Positions 17,628-26,824 of a stretch of 64,000 bases of DNA are shown in pieces (position 1 is the first letter of the stretch; every line of letters starts with the position of its first letter). Both the position numbers and the translations under genes were made by a program. The notes below the pieces were generated by a model. That model was not told the origin of the DNA and did not search any database. It saw nothing but the letters and a program-made list of their open reading frames with translations. This DNA comes from Mesosutterella faecium (lineage in GTDB: Bacteria; Pseudomonadota; Gammaproteobacteria; Burkholderiales; Burkholderiaceae_F). The stretch covers positions 1,456,001 through 1,520,000 of the forward strand of contig NZ_JAKZJU020000001.1 in NCBI RefSeq assembly GCF_022809315.2. Direction: 5' to 3'.

Positions 17628-18485
17628 TCAGCCGATGCGCTCGTGCTTTTCGAGATGCAGCGTCGCGATGATCGTGGCGGCGATTTCCTCGATCGACTTC
17701 GTGGTCGAGGAAAGGTAGGAGATGCCGTTGCGGTTCATCATCGCCTCGCAGGCCGCGATCTCGGCGCGGCAGTTCTCGAGCGAAGCGTAGCGCGAGTTCG
17801 GGCGCCTTTCGTTGCGGATGTCGTGCAGCCTCTCCGGGGCGATCGTGAGCCCGAAGAGCTTGTCCTTCACCGACTGGAGCGCCTCCGGCAGGGTCCCGCG
17901 CTCGAAGTCCTCGGGAATGAGGGGGTAGTTGGCGGTCTTGATTCCGAACTGCATCGCGAGGTAAAGCGAGGTGGGCGTTTTGCCCGAGCGCGACACGCCC
18001 ACGAGGATCACTTCGGCTTCCTCCAGCCCGTAGTCGGTCTGGCCGTCGTCGTGAGTGAGCGTGTAGTCGATGGCGGCAATCCGCCGGTCGTAGTTCTCCT
18101 CGTTGCGGATGCGGTGGGTTTCGCCCACCTGATGGGTGCTCTCCATGCCCAGCTCTTCCTCGAGGGGATTGACGAAGCTGCGGAAGAGCTCTGTCACGTA
18201 GCCCGTGCATTCCTCGCAGAAGGCCTCGCTGATCGTCTTGCGCGAAAAGGTTGAGAAGACCAGCGGGCGCATTCCGGTGCGTTCCTGCACCTGGTTGATC
18301 CGGTCCGCCGTCGCGGTGGCTTTTTCCACCGAGTCGATGAACGGAATGCGGCGCTGTTCATAATTGAGGTTCGGAAACTGCGTGAGCACAGCCTGGGCGA
18401 GAGTCTCCGCTGTGATGGCCGTTCCGTCCGAGACGATGAAGACGGGGCGCGGCGCGGTCTGATTGGGGCTGCTAGAGATGGTCAT
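17628..18485 (-). CDS. ppsR: PEP synthase regulatory kinase/phosphotransferase PpsR
   Basis: A DUF299-family bifunctional enzyme that inactivates PEP synthase by ADP-dependent Thr phosphorylation and reactivates it by Pi-dependent removal. The nucleotide-binding loop is VGVSRSGKTPTSLYLA, and the family N-terminus (FIVSDGTAITAETLAQAVL) is clear. I chose the ATG at 18485 (285 residues; E. coli PpsR has 277), since the in-frame ATG at 18506 lacks a ribosome site. It is divergent from ppsA, its substrate, across a 127-bp gap that must hold both promoters. Confidence 0.94.
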   Translation of the reverse strand: MTISSSPNQTAPRPVFIVSDGTAITAETLAQAVLTQFPNLNYEQRRIPFIDSVEKATATADRINQVQERTGMRPLVFSTFSRKTISEAFCEECTGYVTELFRSFVNPLEEELGMESTHQVGETHRIRNEENYDRRIAAIDYTLTHDDGQTDYGLEEAEVILVGVSRSGKTPTSLYLAMQFGIKTANYPLIPEDFERGTLPEALQSVKDKLFGLTIAPERLHDIRNERRPNSRYASLENCRAEIAACEAMMNRNGISYLSSTTKSIEEIAATIIATLHLEKHERIG

Positions 18486-18612
18486 AGGATTCCGGAGGGG
18501 CGGCATCGCACGTTTTGGGGCGTGGATTTGCGCCTGCTATTAAAATTAACGATTACAATCCCGTTCGATTCTAAACAATCCCCGGTTCGGGGGCAGTTAA
18601 AGAGGACAAGGT

Positions 18613-20988
<2,376 letters not shown>

Positions 20989-21095
20989 GAAGGAAAAAGC
21001 CTGCCGTCAGCCGGATAACCCGGTAGACTAGGGGAAAGAGGCTGCAGCGCGTGTGAAAGCCGCTGCAGCTTTTTTTCTCGAAGGAGTAAACGACA

Positions 21096-21530
21096 ATGCC
21101 GATCTGGATCTGGCTGGTGGCGGCCGGCGTGCTCGGGGCGGCCGAGCTGCTCACGGGGACCTTCTACATGCTGGTGCTCGCAGCGGCCTCGCTGTTCGGC
21201 GCGGCCGCCGGCGTCCTGGGCTGCGGGCTCGAGCTGCAGGTGCTTGCGGCCGCGGCGGCCGCCGTGCTCGGCTGCGCGCTCGTCTGGAAATTCCACCGGA
21301 AGCCCGCCGCGTCGGAGCCCGCGCAGTCCTCGCTCGACGAGGGCCAGAGCGTGGAGGTGCGCGCCTGGCGCGAGGACGGCACCGCCGAGGTGAAGTACCG
21401 CGGCGCCGTCTGGACGGCGGTGGCGGCTCCCGGCAGCAGGCTCGTCCCCGGGATCTGGGTGATCGTGCGCACCGAAGGCCCGCGGCTGCTTATTTCACCC
21501 GGCCCGCGCAGCGGCGCCGGCCCCGCCTGA
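21096..21530 (+). CDS. NfeD-like membrane protein
   Basis: A 144-residue short NfeD protein with two or three N-terminal membrane helices (MPIWIWLVAAGVLGAAELLTGTF; LQVLAAAAAAVLGCALVW) and a C-terminal OB-fold domain (about residues 80-140: EGQSVEVRAWREDGTAEVKYRGAVWTA). NfeD proteins pair with SPFH/stomatin proteins, and the next gene is exactly such a partner, 37 bp on. The start has a strong GAAGGAG. A TAGACT hexamer at about 21025 may be part of its promoter. Confidence 0.88.
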   Translation: MPIWIWLVAAGVLGAAELLTGTFYMLVLAAASLFGAAAGVLGCGLELQVLAAAAAAVLGCALVWKFHRKPAASEPAQSSLDEGQSVEVRAWREDGTAEVKYRGAVWTAVAAPGSRLVPGIWVIVRTEGPRLLISPGPRSGAGPA

Positions 21531-21567
21531 CCCTTTCTCTTTTTTGTCAACTTTAGGAACAGCAGCT

Positions 21568-22521
21568 ATGTCATCTGGTTTGATTTTCACGCTGGTGCTC
21601 GCGCTGATTGCGGTCATCATCGCCTACAAGGGCATCTGCGTGGTGCCTCAGCAGACGGCCTGGGTCGTGGAGCGGCTCGGGCGCTTTCATGTCGTGCTCA
21701 ATCCCGGTCTCAATTTCATTGTTCCGTTCGTCGACCGGGTCGCCTACAAGCATTCCCTGAAGGAGGTCCCGCTGGACACTCCGCAGCAGGTCTGCATCAC
21801 CAAGGACAACACCCAGCTGTCTGTCGACGGCGTGCTCTTCTTCCAGGTGACCGATCCCCAGCGCGCCTCCTACGGGACCAGCAACTACGTGATTGCCATC
21901 ACGCAGCTCGCGCAGACGACCCTGCGCTCGGTGGTCGGCCGCATGGAGCTCGACCGAACCTTTGAGGAGCGCGACGCGATCAACCATTCGGTGGTCTCCG
22001 CCATCGATGAGGCCGCCCTCAACTGGGGCGTGAAAGTGCTGCGCTATGAGATCAAGGACCTCACGCCTCCCTCCGTGATCCTGCAGGCGATGCAGCGGCA
22101 GATCACGGCCGAGCGTGAGAAGCGCGCCGTAGTGGCCGCCTCCGAAGGCAAGAAGCAGGAGGAAATCAATATCGCCGAGGGCGAGAAGGCGGCGGCGGTC
22201 GCCCGCTCCGAGGGCGAGAAGCAGGCGAAGATCAACGTGGCTGAAGGACAGGCTGCGGCCACCGTGGCGCTCGCGCGCGCCACGGCCGAAGCCCTGCGTC
22301 AGGTCGCGGCGGCCACGCAGGAGCCGGGCGGCATGAACGCAGTGAACCTCGATGTGGCCAAGAAGTACGTCGATGCGTTCAGCAAGGTGGCGGGCTCCAG
22401 CAACACTCTGGTCGTTCCCGCCAACATGGGCGACCTCGCGAGCCTGGTCACTTCGACCCTGGCCATTGTGAAGGGCGGGGATGCGAAGAGCGCCGCCGGC
22501 GGCGCCTCGCCCAGGGCCTGA
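21568..22521 (+). CDS. qmcA: SPFH/stomatin-family membrane protein (QmcA-like)
   Basis: A 317-residue protein with an N-terminal membrane helix (LIFTLVLALIAVIIAYKGI), an SPFH/band-7 domain (VVPQQTAWVVERLGRFHVVLNPGLNFIVPF; KEVPLDTPQQVCITKDNTQLSVDGVLFF) and a C-terminal coiled coil of repeated EGEK/EGKK blocks. Such proteins form large membrane-bound rings linked to membrane quality control and FtsH. The ATG at 21568 follows TAGGAA; an upstream in-frame TTG at 21544 is less likely. It is paired with the NfeD-like gene upstream. Confidence 0.92.
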   Translation: MSSGLIFTLVLALIAVIIAYKGICVVPQQTAWVVERLGRFHVVLNPGLNFIVPFVDRVAYKHSLKEVPLDTPQQVCITKDNTQLSVDGVLFFQVTDPQRASYGTSNYVIAITQLAQTTLRSVVGRMELDRTFEERDAINHSVVSAIDEAALNWGVKVLRYEIKDLTPPSVILQAMQRQITAEREKRAVVAASEGKKQEEINIAEGEKAAAVARSEGEKQAKINVAEGQAAATVALARATAEALRQVAAATQEPGGMNAVNLDVAKKYVDAFSKVAGSSNTLVVPANMGDLASLVTSTLAIVKGGDAKSAAGGASPRA

Positions 22522-22640
22522 GAGAGCGCGCGGCTTGTCCGGCAGGGGGCGAAGGCCCCCTTTTTTCTGGCTCGCCAGGGGCCGCGTGAAGGCCCAGGCG
22601 TTTTTTTCGAAAAATAAACAGAAAGGCTCAGGGAAAAAAA

Positions 22641-23189
22641 GTGGAAAACGACAGCAATGATGAAGCCCGCAGCGCCGGGCAGCCCGAAGCGCAGGCGGTC
22701 CGGCTCTCGCTGGGCGACCGCGATGATGTTTACCAGATCTGCTTCGCATTCATCGAGAACGTGAGCGAAATCCTCGTTTCGGCCTCGGCCGGCGAGATTA
22801 CAAGCGAGGAGGCTGAAGAGCGCATGGCCTCCGTGAATCAGTGGCTCACCGCGGCGCTGCTCGGAAAGATCCCCGGAATCAAGGCCGAGCCCGGGTGGAC
22901 GGGCGCGCCTCTTGCCCGAAGCCTCGCCTCGCAGCTCGCCTCGGAGCTCTCGCGGCTGCCGCGCGAGGCTCAGGAGGAGCTCTCCTCGGTCGAGGGCGTG
23001 CTCATGTTCACCTCGATGGTCTTCATGCACGAGGTGCAGGAGATGGTGAGCCGGATCAACCACGTGCCCGAGGACCAGGCCGAAGAGGCGGTCGAGCGGC
23101 AGGGCCGGGAAATGCACGAGCTGTGCGAGAAATGGGCCGACCGCTTCACGGGGGGCGGCCGTCCTGATATCATCATTGCTTCGTCTTGA
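22641..23189 (+). CDS. Unrecognised 182-residue acidic protein, paralogue A
   Basis: A GTG start at 22641 opens an acidic, soluble, probably all-helical protein without signal peptide or membrane helix. I do not recognise the family. It aligns without gaps to the gene at 23817: G51 to W68 (17 residues), W68 to W86 (18) and W86 to the LAR motif have identical spacing in both, with shared WL-[TA]-A-x-L-x-G and L-A-R-x-L-[AS]-S. The pair therefore came from a duplication, with a third unknown gene now between them. A possible co-transcript with qmcA is 120 bp upstream. Confidence 0.8.
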   Translation: MENDSNDEARSAGQPEAQAVRLSLGDRDDVYQICFAFIENVSEILVSASAGEITSEEAEERMASVNQWLTAALLGKIPGIKAEPGWTGAPLARSLASQLASELSRLPREAQEELSSVEGVLMFTSMVFMHEVQEMVSRINHVPEDQAEEAVERQGREMHELCEKWADRFTGGGRPDIIIASS

Positions 23190-23263
23190 AGCCGGGTTGT
23201 TCCGCGGGCTCCAGAGCCCGCGCACTGACGATTCGGCTGAAACACTAAAGGATGGAAAAGAAA

Positions 23264-23575
23264 ATGGCAGAAGAAGAAAAGAAGGCCGCGCCCGCGGCTG
23301 CTGCGAAAGAGGCCCCCACCGAGAAGCCCCGCTTCGTGCACATGCTCGTCCTGGGCGTGGGCGGCATCATCCGCAATGTCCAGATTGTCACCGACAATCC
23401 CCAGATCCCGAAGTCGTTTGCCGAATTCATCAACGGCTTCCGCTCCGGAAAGCTCGACCTCATCTGGACGCCGAACCCGTCCAACCCTGTTTTCGCGATC
23501 CGCATGAATTCGGTCGATTTCTACGAGTATCGTTCCGGTCCGGCCCAGGCCGCCGACAAGGGTTCGATTTCCTGA
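23264..23575 (+). CDS. Unrecognised 103-residue small protein
   Basis: A small protein with a Lys/Glu/Ala-rich leader (MAEEEKKAAPAAAAKEAP) followed by a compact part that looks folded: RFVHMLVLGVGGIIRNVQIVTDNP, then FAEFINGFRSGKLDLIWTPNPSNPVFAIRMNSVDFYEY. A start four codons upstream at 23252 is also possible; AAGGA (23248-23252) is better placed for 23264. I do not recognise a family and propose no function. It lies between two paralogous genes (22641 and 23817) on the same strand and is followed by a terminator-like hairpin. Confidence 0.75.
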   Translation: MAEEEKKAAPAAAAKEAPTEKPRFVHMLVLGVGGIIRNVQIVTDNPQIPKSFAEFINGFRSGKLDLIWTPNPSNPVFAIRMNSVDFYEYRSGPAQAADKGSIS

Positions 23576-23662
23576 TCCTCGAGCCGCCCCCTCTGCGGGG
23601 GAGGCCGGTCAGGCTTTCTGCTCCTGCGGGGCGGCCGGCCCCGCGGCTGCAGTCCTGCTTTC

Positions 23663-23683
23663 AAGGCCGCTGATGCGGCCTTT
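23663..23683 (+). terminator. Terminator-like hairpin after the small gene
   Basis: AAGGCCGC (23663-23670), loop TGAT, GCGGCCTT (23675-23682), then TGCTG. The stem is perfect at 8 bp but the T tract is short. It would separate the small gene at 23264-23575 from the paralogue at 23817. Confidence 0.45.
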
Positions 23684-23816
23684 GCTGTAAACGAAGCCCG
23701 CGCCGGACGGAGCCGGGGCCAGGGGGGAGGCAGGCCCCGGGCCTGCCGCTTCCGTCCGGCTTCGCCGCACATCGGACGCGAGAGGCGTGAAGAAGAGAAA
23801 AAAGGAGCTTTTTGAC

Positions 23817-24329
23817 ATGTCTGCCGGACATTCCAAGCCCATCTGCGCGGGCTACAGCCCGTCGTGCCCCTCGCGCTGCCGCCTTGACCTCTCTTCGAAG
23901 CGGGATCTCGGCCCGCAGCTGACCGATCCGCGCGTGATCGAGGAGATCTTCCGGGCCGCGGTGGCGAAGACCGCCTCGAGGATGAGGGCCTGCCAGGAAG
24001 GGCGGATGACTGCTCAGGAGCTCAGGGAGGCCGACGGCCGGCTCATCGACTGGCTCGCGGCGACTCTGTCGGGAGAAAATGAAAACTTCGGGACAACGGA
24101 AGGGTGGAACCCCGAAGGGCTCGCCCGGTTTCTGAGCAGCGAAATCCCGGGCGCCCTGTCGCACGCGCTCGGACGCGAACCCGAATCGCAGGAAGAGGTG
24201 ATCAGGGCGGCCGCGGAGCTCATGACGGCAGACATCTGGAGTTCCCTGCGCGCGGGAGAGGCTGCGCTCGAGGAGGCGGCGCTGCGCTGGTCCTCGCTTC
24301 TGACCGGGGCACCGGCTGAGTTTGCCTGA
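23817..24329 (+). CDS. Unrecognised 170-residue protein, paralogue B
   Basis: The ATG at 23817 is well placed after AAAAAAGGAG, so the protein starts MSAGHSKPIC; a longer frame from 23787 begins before that ribosome site. The N-terminus has a Cys cluster (C10, C17, C21 in PICAGYSPSCPSRC) that is absent from its paralogue at 22641. Residues 60-110 align to paralogue A without gaps (G62, W79, W97, LAR). The rest is helical and acidic, with no signal peptide. I do not recognise the family. The N-terminal Cys cluster may bind metal, but that is speculation. Confidence 0.78.
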   Translation: MSAGHSKPICAGYSPSCPSRCRLDLSSKRDLGPQLTDPRVIEEIFRAAVAKTASRMRACQEGRMTAQELREADGRLIDWLAATLSGENENFGTTEGWNPEGLARFLSSEIPGALSHALGREPESQEEVIRAAAELMTADIWSSLRAGEAALEEAALRWSSLLTGAPAEFA

Positions 24330-24427
24330 AAAAGAAACGCTTATTCCGGAAAGCTGGAACGACTCCGGCGCCGGGAGCATTCCGCGCTTTTTTTCAGCGC
24401 AGGAGCTCCCTCAATCCACAGCCGCGT

Positions 24428-25045
24428 TCAGAGAGGATCCCCGCAGCGCATCAGCAGCCGGGCGATTTCGGCCGCGTTGTGAATTTCAAGCTTCCGGTAG
24501 GCGGAGCCGCGGTGCACCTGAACCGTTTTTTCGGAAATGCCCAGCCCTTCGGCCACCGCCTTGTTGGAGGCTCCCTGGGCGACCATGCGGATCACCTCGC
24601 GCTCGCGCTGGGTGAGAGACTCAAGCTTCGCGCGGAAGCTCGCCACCTCGGCGTCAGCCCGCCGCTCATTCAGATTTTTCAGGACCGCGTTGTTGATCGC
24701 CTCGAGCAGCCTGCGGTCGTCAACCGGCTTCTGCAGGAAGTCCATGGCGCCGCTTTTGAGCCCCCTCACGGCCATGTCGATGTCGCCGTGGCCCGAAATG
24801 AAAATGATGGGCAGGTCCACTCCCTTTTCCTTCAGGGCGTCCTGCAGTTCCAGCCCGCTCATGCGGGGCATTCTCACATCAAGCAGCAGGCAGCCCGGGC
24901 GCGCAAAGTCATTGGCCGCGAGGAAGGCGAGCGCGTTCGAGTACGTCACCACTTCCCAGCCTTCGCCCTCGATCAGAAAAGCCCAGGAGCGTCGCATAGC
25001 GTCGTCATCGTCAATGACGCGGATGAGGGGTTTTAAAGTGTCCAC
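24428..25045 (-). CDS. FixJ/NarL-type response regulator, orphan
   Basis: A 205-residue two-component regulator. The receiver domain (residues 1-125) has the acidic pocket D12-D14, phosphoacceptor Asp56 (LLLDVRMPRMSG), Ser84 and Lys106 (QKP). The C-terminal LuxR-type helix-turn-helix is LTQREREVIRMVAQGASNKAVAEGLGISEKTVQVHRGSAYRKLE, closest to FixJ/TtrR-like regulators, which often answer to respiratory electron acceptors. No histidine kinase is encoded nearby, so its partner is elsewhere. It converges on the unknown gene ending at 24329 and faces the unknown gene at 25453 across a 407-bp AT-rich gap. Confidence 0.9.
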   Translation of the reverse strand: MDTLKPLIRVIDDDDAMRRSWAFLIEGEGWEVVTYSNALAFLAANDFARPGCLLLDVRMPRMSGLELQDALKEKGVDLPIIFISGHGDIDMAVRGLKSGAMDFLQKPVDDRRLLEAINNAVLKNLNERRADAEVASFRAKLESLTQREREVIRMVAQGASNKAVAEGLGISEKTVQVHRGSAYRKLEIHNAAEIARLLMRCGDPL

Positions 25046-25452
25046 GGTTGATCTCCATGTCGAATGTCTCAGGCGGGCCGGCAGGTGCGGCCCGTCCCTG
25101 CGGGGGCGCCTTTTCTCGGCAGCCCCCCGGCAGCGGAGCGCGGCCGCCGGCCTGACTAATCTGCATATAAGCCGATTTTAATCAAACGGCCTGTTTCCGG
25201 GCGATGCGCCGGGCCGGGAGCGGGGTGGCCGCCATAATAATTCCCGCGGTTATATTGAATCATGAGTCCCGCGGCCTTGTTTGCCTTTTATTCTGCTTAA
25301 ATGCCCTAATATCGGGGTGTTTCATAATGTAACACTCATGTCTAATGGAAATAACCAAATTTATTTAACGAAAAAATAAGCTTTTTCGTCCCATAATATC
25401 GTTACCTAAAAGATGGGAACAGGTTTCCCGCGATTCGAGGAGTCAACCAACC
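25046..25452. promoter_or_regulatory. AT-rich intergenic region with repeats between regulator and unknown gene
   Basis: I see no gene here. The right half (25230-25410) is strikingly AT-rich. It holds two copies of TAATATCG (25307-25314 and 25394-25401) and an 8-bp inverted repeat ACGAAAAA (25368-25375)/TTTTTCGT (25382-25389). It should contain the promoters of the leftward response regulator and the rightward 25453 gene; the repeats could be binding sites for that regulator, which is inference. Confidence 0.5.
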
Positions 25453-25890
25453 ATGCTGATGCACGATATCAACCTGCTGCTTCCCTCTGCGATTCGAACG
25501 ATGCGTTCTGCGCTGCGGGACATTTCCCGGCAGCAGATTCCCTTCACGATCGAAGGGCTTGTCAGGCAGGGGCTGCCGGAAAAATTCGCCGGCATGCTCA
25601 GGGCCTCTGTGGATCAATGCGGCGGCGAGCGGCTCGTGGTCGCCCGCTTCATCGCAGACCTTTTTGCCATGAACCACGAGGACTACAAGGCGAGGGAGTC
25701 CCTCAAGCGCTGGCTTGACAGCCACGAGGGCGAACACCGCGAGGCGGTGAGGGCGCTCACGCGCTCCGTCCTTAAAAACTGGTACCGCGACGAGTTCGGA
25801 CCGGGGCAGCCCGAAAGCGTTGAAATATCGGACGCCGATGTCGTGAGCCCCGGCTCCCGGGGCCGCTCTGTGGTCTTCAGGCTGTTCTAA
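25453..25890 (+). CDS. Unrecognised 145-residue protein
   Basis: The ATG at 25453 lies 10 nt after GAGGAG. The protein is soluble and mostly helical, without signal peptide: MLMHDINLLLPSAIRTMRSA at the start, then TIEGLVRQGLPEKFAGMLRA and HEDYKARESLKRWLDSHEGEHREAV. I do not recognise the family. It is monocistronic: an AT-rich regulatory region and the divergent response-regulator gene lie upstream, and a strong terminator lies 34 bp downstream. That isolation and the dedicated control region suggest conditional expression. Confidence 0.75.
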   Translation: MLMHDINLLLPSAIRTMRSALRDISRQQIPFTIEGLVRQGLPEKFAGMLRASVDQCGGERLVVARFIADLFAMNHEDYKARESLKRWLDSHEGEHREAVRALTRSVLKNWYRDEFGPGQPESVEISDADVVSPGSRGRSVVFRLF

Positions 25891-25923
25891 GCGGCCCGGT
25901 CTTTCTTTCACGAGGTTTTTTCT

Positions 25924-25954
25924 CCCGGCTTTCCGAAAGGAAGCCGGGATTTTT
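25924..25954 (+). terminator. Strong intrinsic terminator after the 25453 gene
   Basis: CCCGGCTT-T-CC (25924-25934), GAAA tetraloop, GGAAGCCGGG (25939-25948), then ATTTTT. A 10-bp stem with one bulged T, a stable loop and a T tract make this one of the clearest terminators in the window. Confidence 0.85.
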
Positions 25955-26249
25955 CGACGCTGAAATCTCCCGCGGCGCGGGCTGAAAGCGCAAAAGGCTG
26001 CCGGCCGCTTCGGGCAAAACAATGCCTGCTTCCGGGGCAGAGGCTTGCGGCCCCTAGCACGCGAAGGCAGCGGCCGAGGTCTCCGGCAGAGCTGAATCCA
26101 GGCTTTCTTTCTTCTCTTCTTGTTTTTTTCTCTGACGCTCCCCGCCCGGGGCCCGCGCGCCGTCTTTGCACTTCTTTTCAATCTGCCCGCCTGTTCTGCC
26201 GTGCGATCCTTTTTGAGAGTGAGAGAGTAAGTAAAAAAATAAATGCAAG

Positions 26250-26264
26250 TAGAAATAATTCTCA
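26250..26264. promoter_or_regulatory. Fur-box-like operator upstream of feo operon
   Basis: TAGAAAT-A-ATTCTCA matches the Fur 7-1-7 inverted-repeat consensus (TGATAAT-N-ATTATCA) at 10 of 14 positions, with the right half at 6 of 7. It lies in an AT-rich stretch about 75 bp before the first feoA. Iron repression of feo genes by Fur is well established in proteobacteria; binding here is inference. Confidence 0.5.
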
Positions 26265-26336
26265 ATATGGATTAAGATGCAGGCGTCTTAAGCCTCCGTT
26301 AAGGGGGCGGGCTGTTTTTTCAAAAAGGGGTGTGAA

Positions 26337-26558
26337 TTGGTCAAGCCGCTGTCCGAGCTGGAACTCAACGTTCCGGCAACCGTTGCGTTTCTTCGCGGGT
26401 CCGACAAGGATCTGAAGTCGCTCAAGGATCTGGGGCTGCGCACAGGCTCTCAGATCACGGTGCTGCACCGGGGCGAAGGCGACTCGCTGCTCGTTGCGAT
26501 CGGAGAGACGCGCATCGGCGTCAATTTCGACCTTGCAAAGAACATCCTCGTCAACTGA
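26337..26558 (+). CDS. feoA: FeoA-like ferrous iron transport protein (first copy)
   Basis: A 73-residue SH3-like FeoA protein (MVKPLSELELNVPATVAFLRG...LKDLGLRTGSQITVLHRG...IGETRIGVNFDLAKNILVN) that should help FeoB at the cytoplasmic side of the membrane. The start is the TTG at 26337, 6 nt after AAGGGG; there is no in-frame ATG. A second, different feoA follows 23 bp downstream and then feoB, so the organism makes two FeoA proteins from one operon. Confidence 0.88.
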   Translation: MVKPLSELELNVPATVAFLRGSDKDLKSLKDLGLRTGSQITVLHRGEGDSLLVAIGETRIGVNFDLAKNILVN

Positions 26559-26581
26559 TTTCTTCAAAAAAGAGCAGAAAG

Positions 26582-26809
26582 ATGAATCTAAACGACATGA
26601 AAGTGGGAGAAAAGGGAAAGATTCTCGCTTTTAACGCAGGCGCCCCGGACTACCGCCGCCACCTTCTGATGATGGGCGCGACGCCCGGATCGGAATTCGA
26701 GGTGGTCCGCGTCGCGCCGATGGGCGACCCGATCGAAATTCGCGTCCGCGGCTCCATGGTGTCCGTGCGCAAGCATGAAGCGGCCATCGTGGAAGTCGAG
26801 AAGATCTGA
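26582..26809 (+). CDS. feoA: FeoA-like ferrous iron transport protein (second copy)
   Basis: A 75-residue FeoA protein (MNLNDMKVGEKGKILAFNAGAPDYRRHLLMMGATPGSEFEVVRVAPMGDPIEIRVRGSMVSVRKHEAAIVEV). This copy keeps the canonical order RRHLLMMGATPG and PIEIRVRG-S seen in standard FeoA, so it is the more typical of the two. It is 15 bp before feoB. Confidence 0.92.
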   Translation: MNLNDMKVGEKGKILAFNAGAPDYRRHLLMMGATPGSEFEVVRVAPMGDPIEIRVRGSMVSVRKHEAAIVEVEKI

Positions 26810-26824
26810 AGAAGGGGGTGAAAA

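Larger units (their letters stand above)
25891..26336. other. Intergenic region before feoA
   Basis: After the terminator the region holds nothing I can assign until the feo control elements. A run of nearly pure pyrimidine (T/C) lies at about 26103-26137 on this strand. From 26213 onward the DNA becomes AT-rich and contains a Fur-box-like site (listed separately). Small frames on the minus strand here have no support. Confidence 0.6.
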
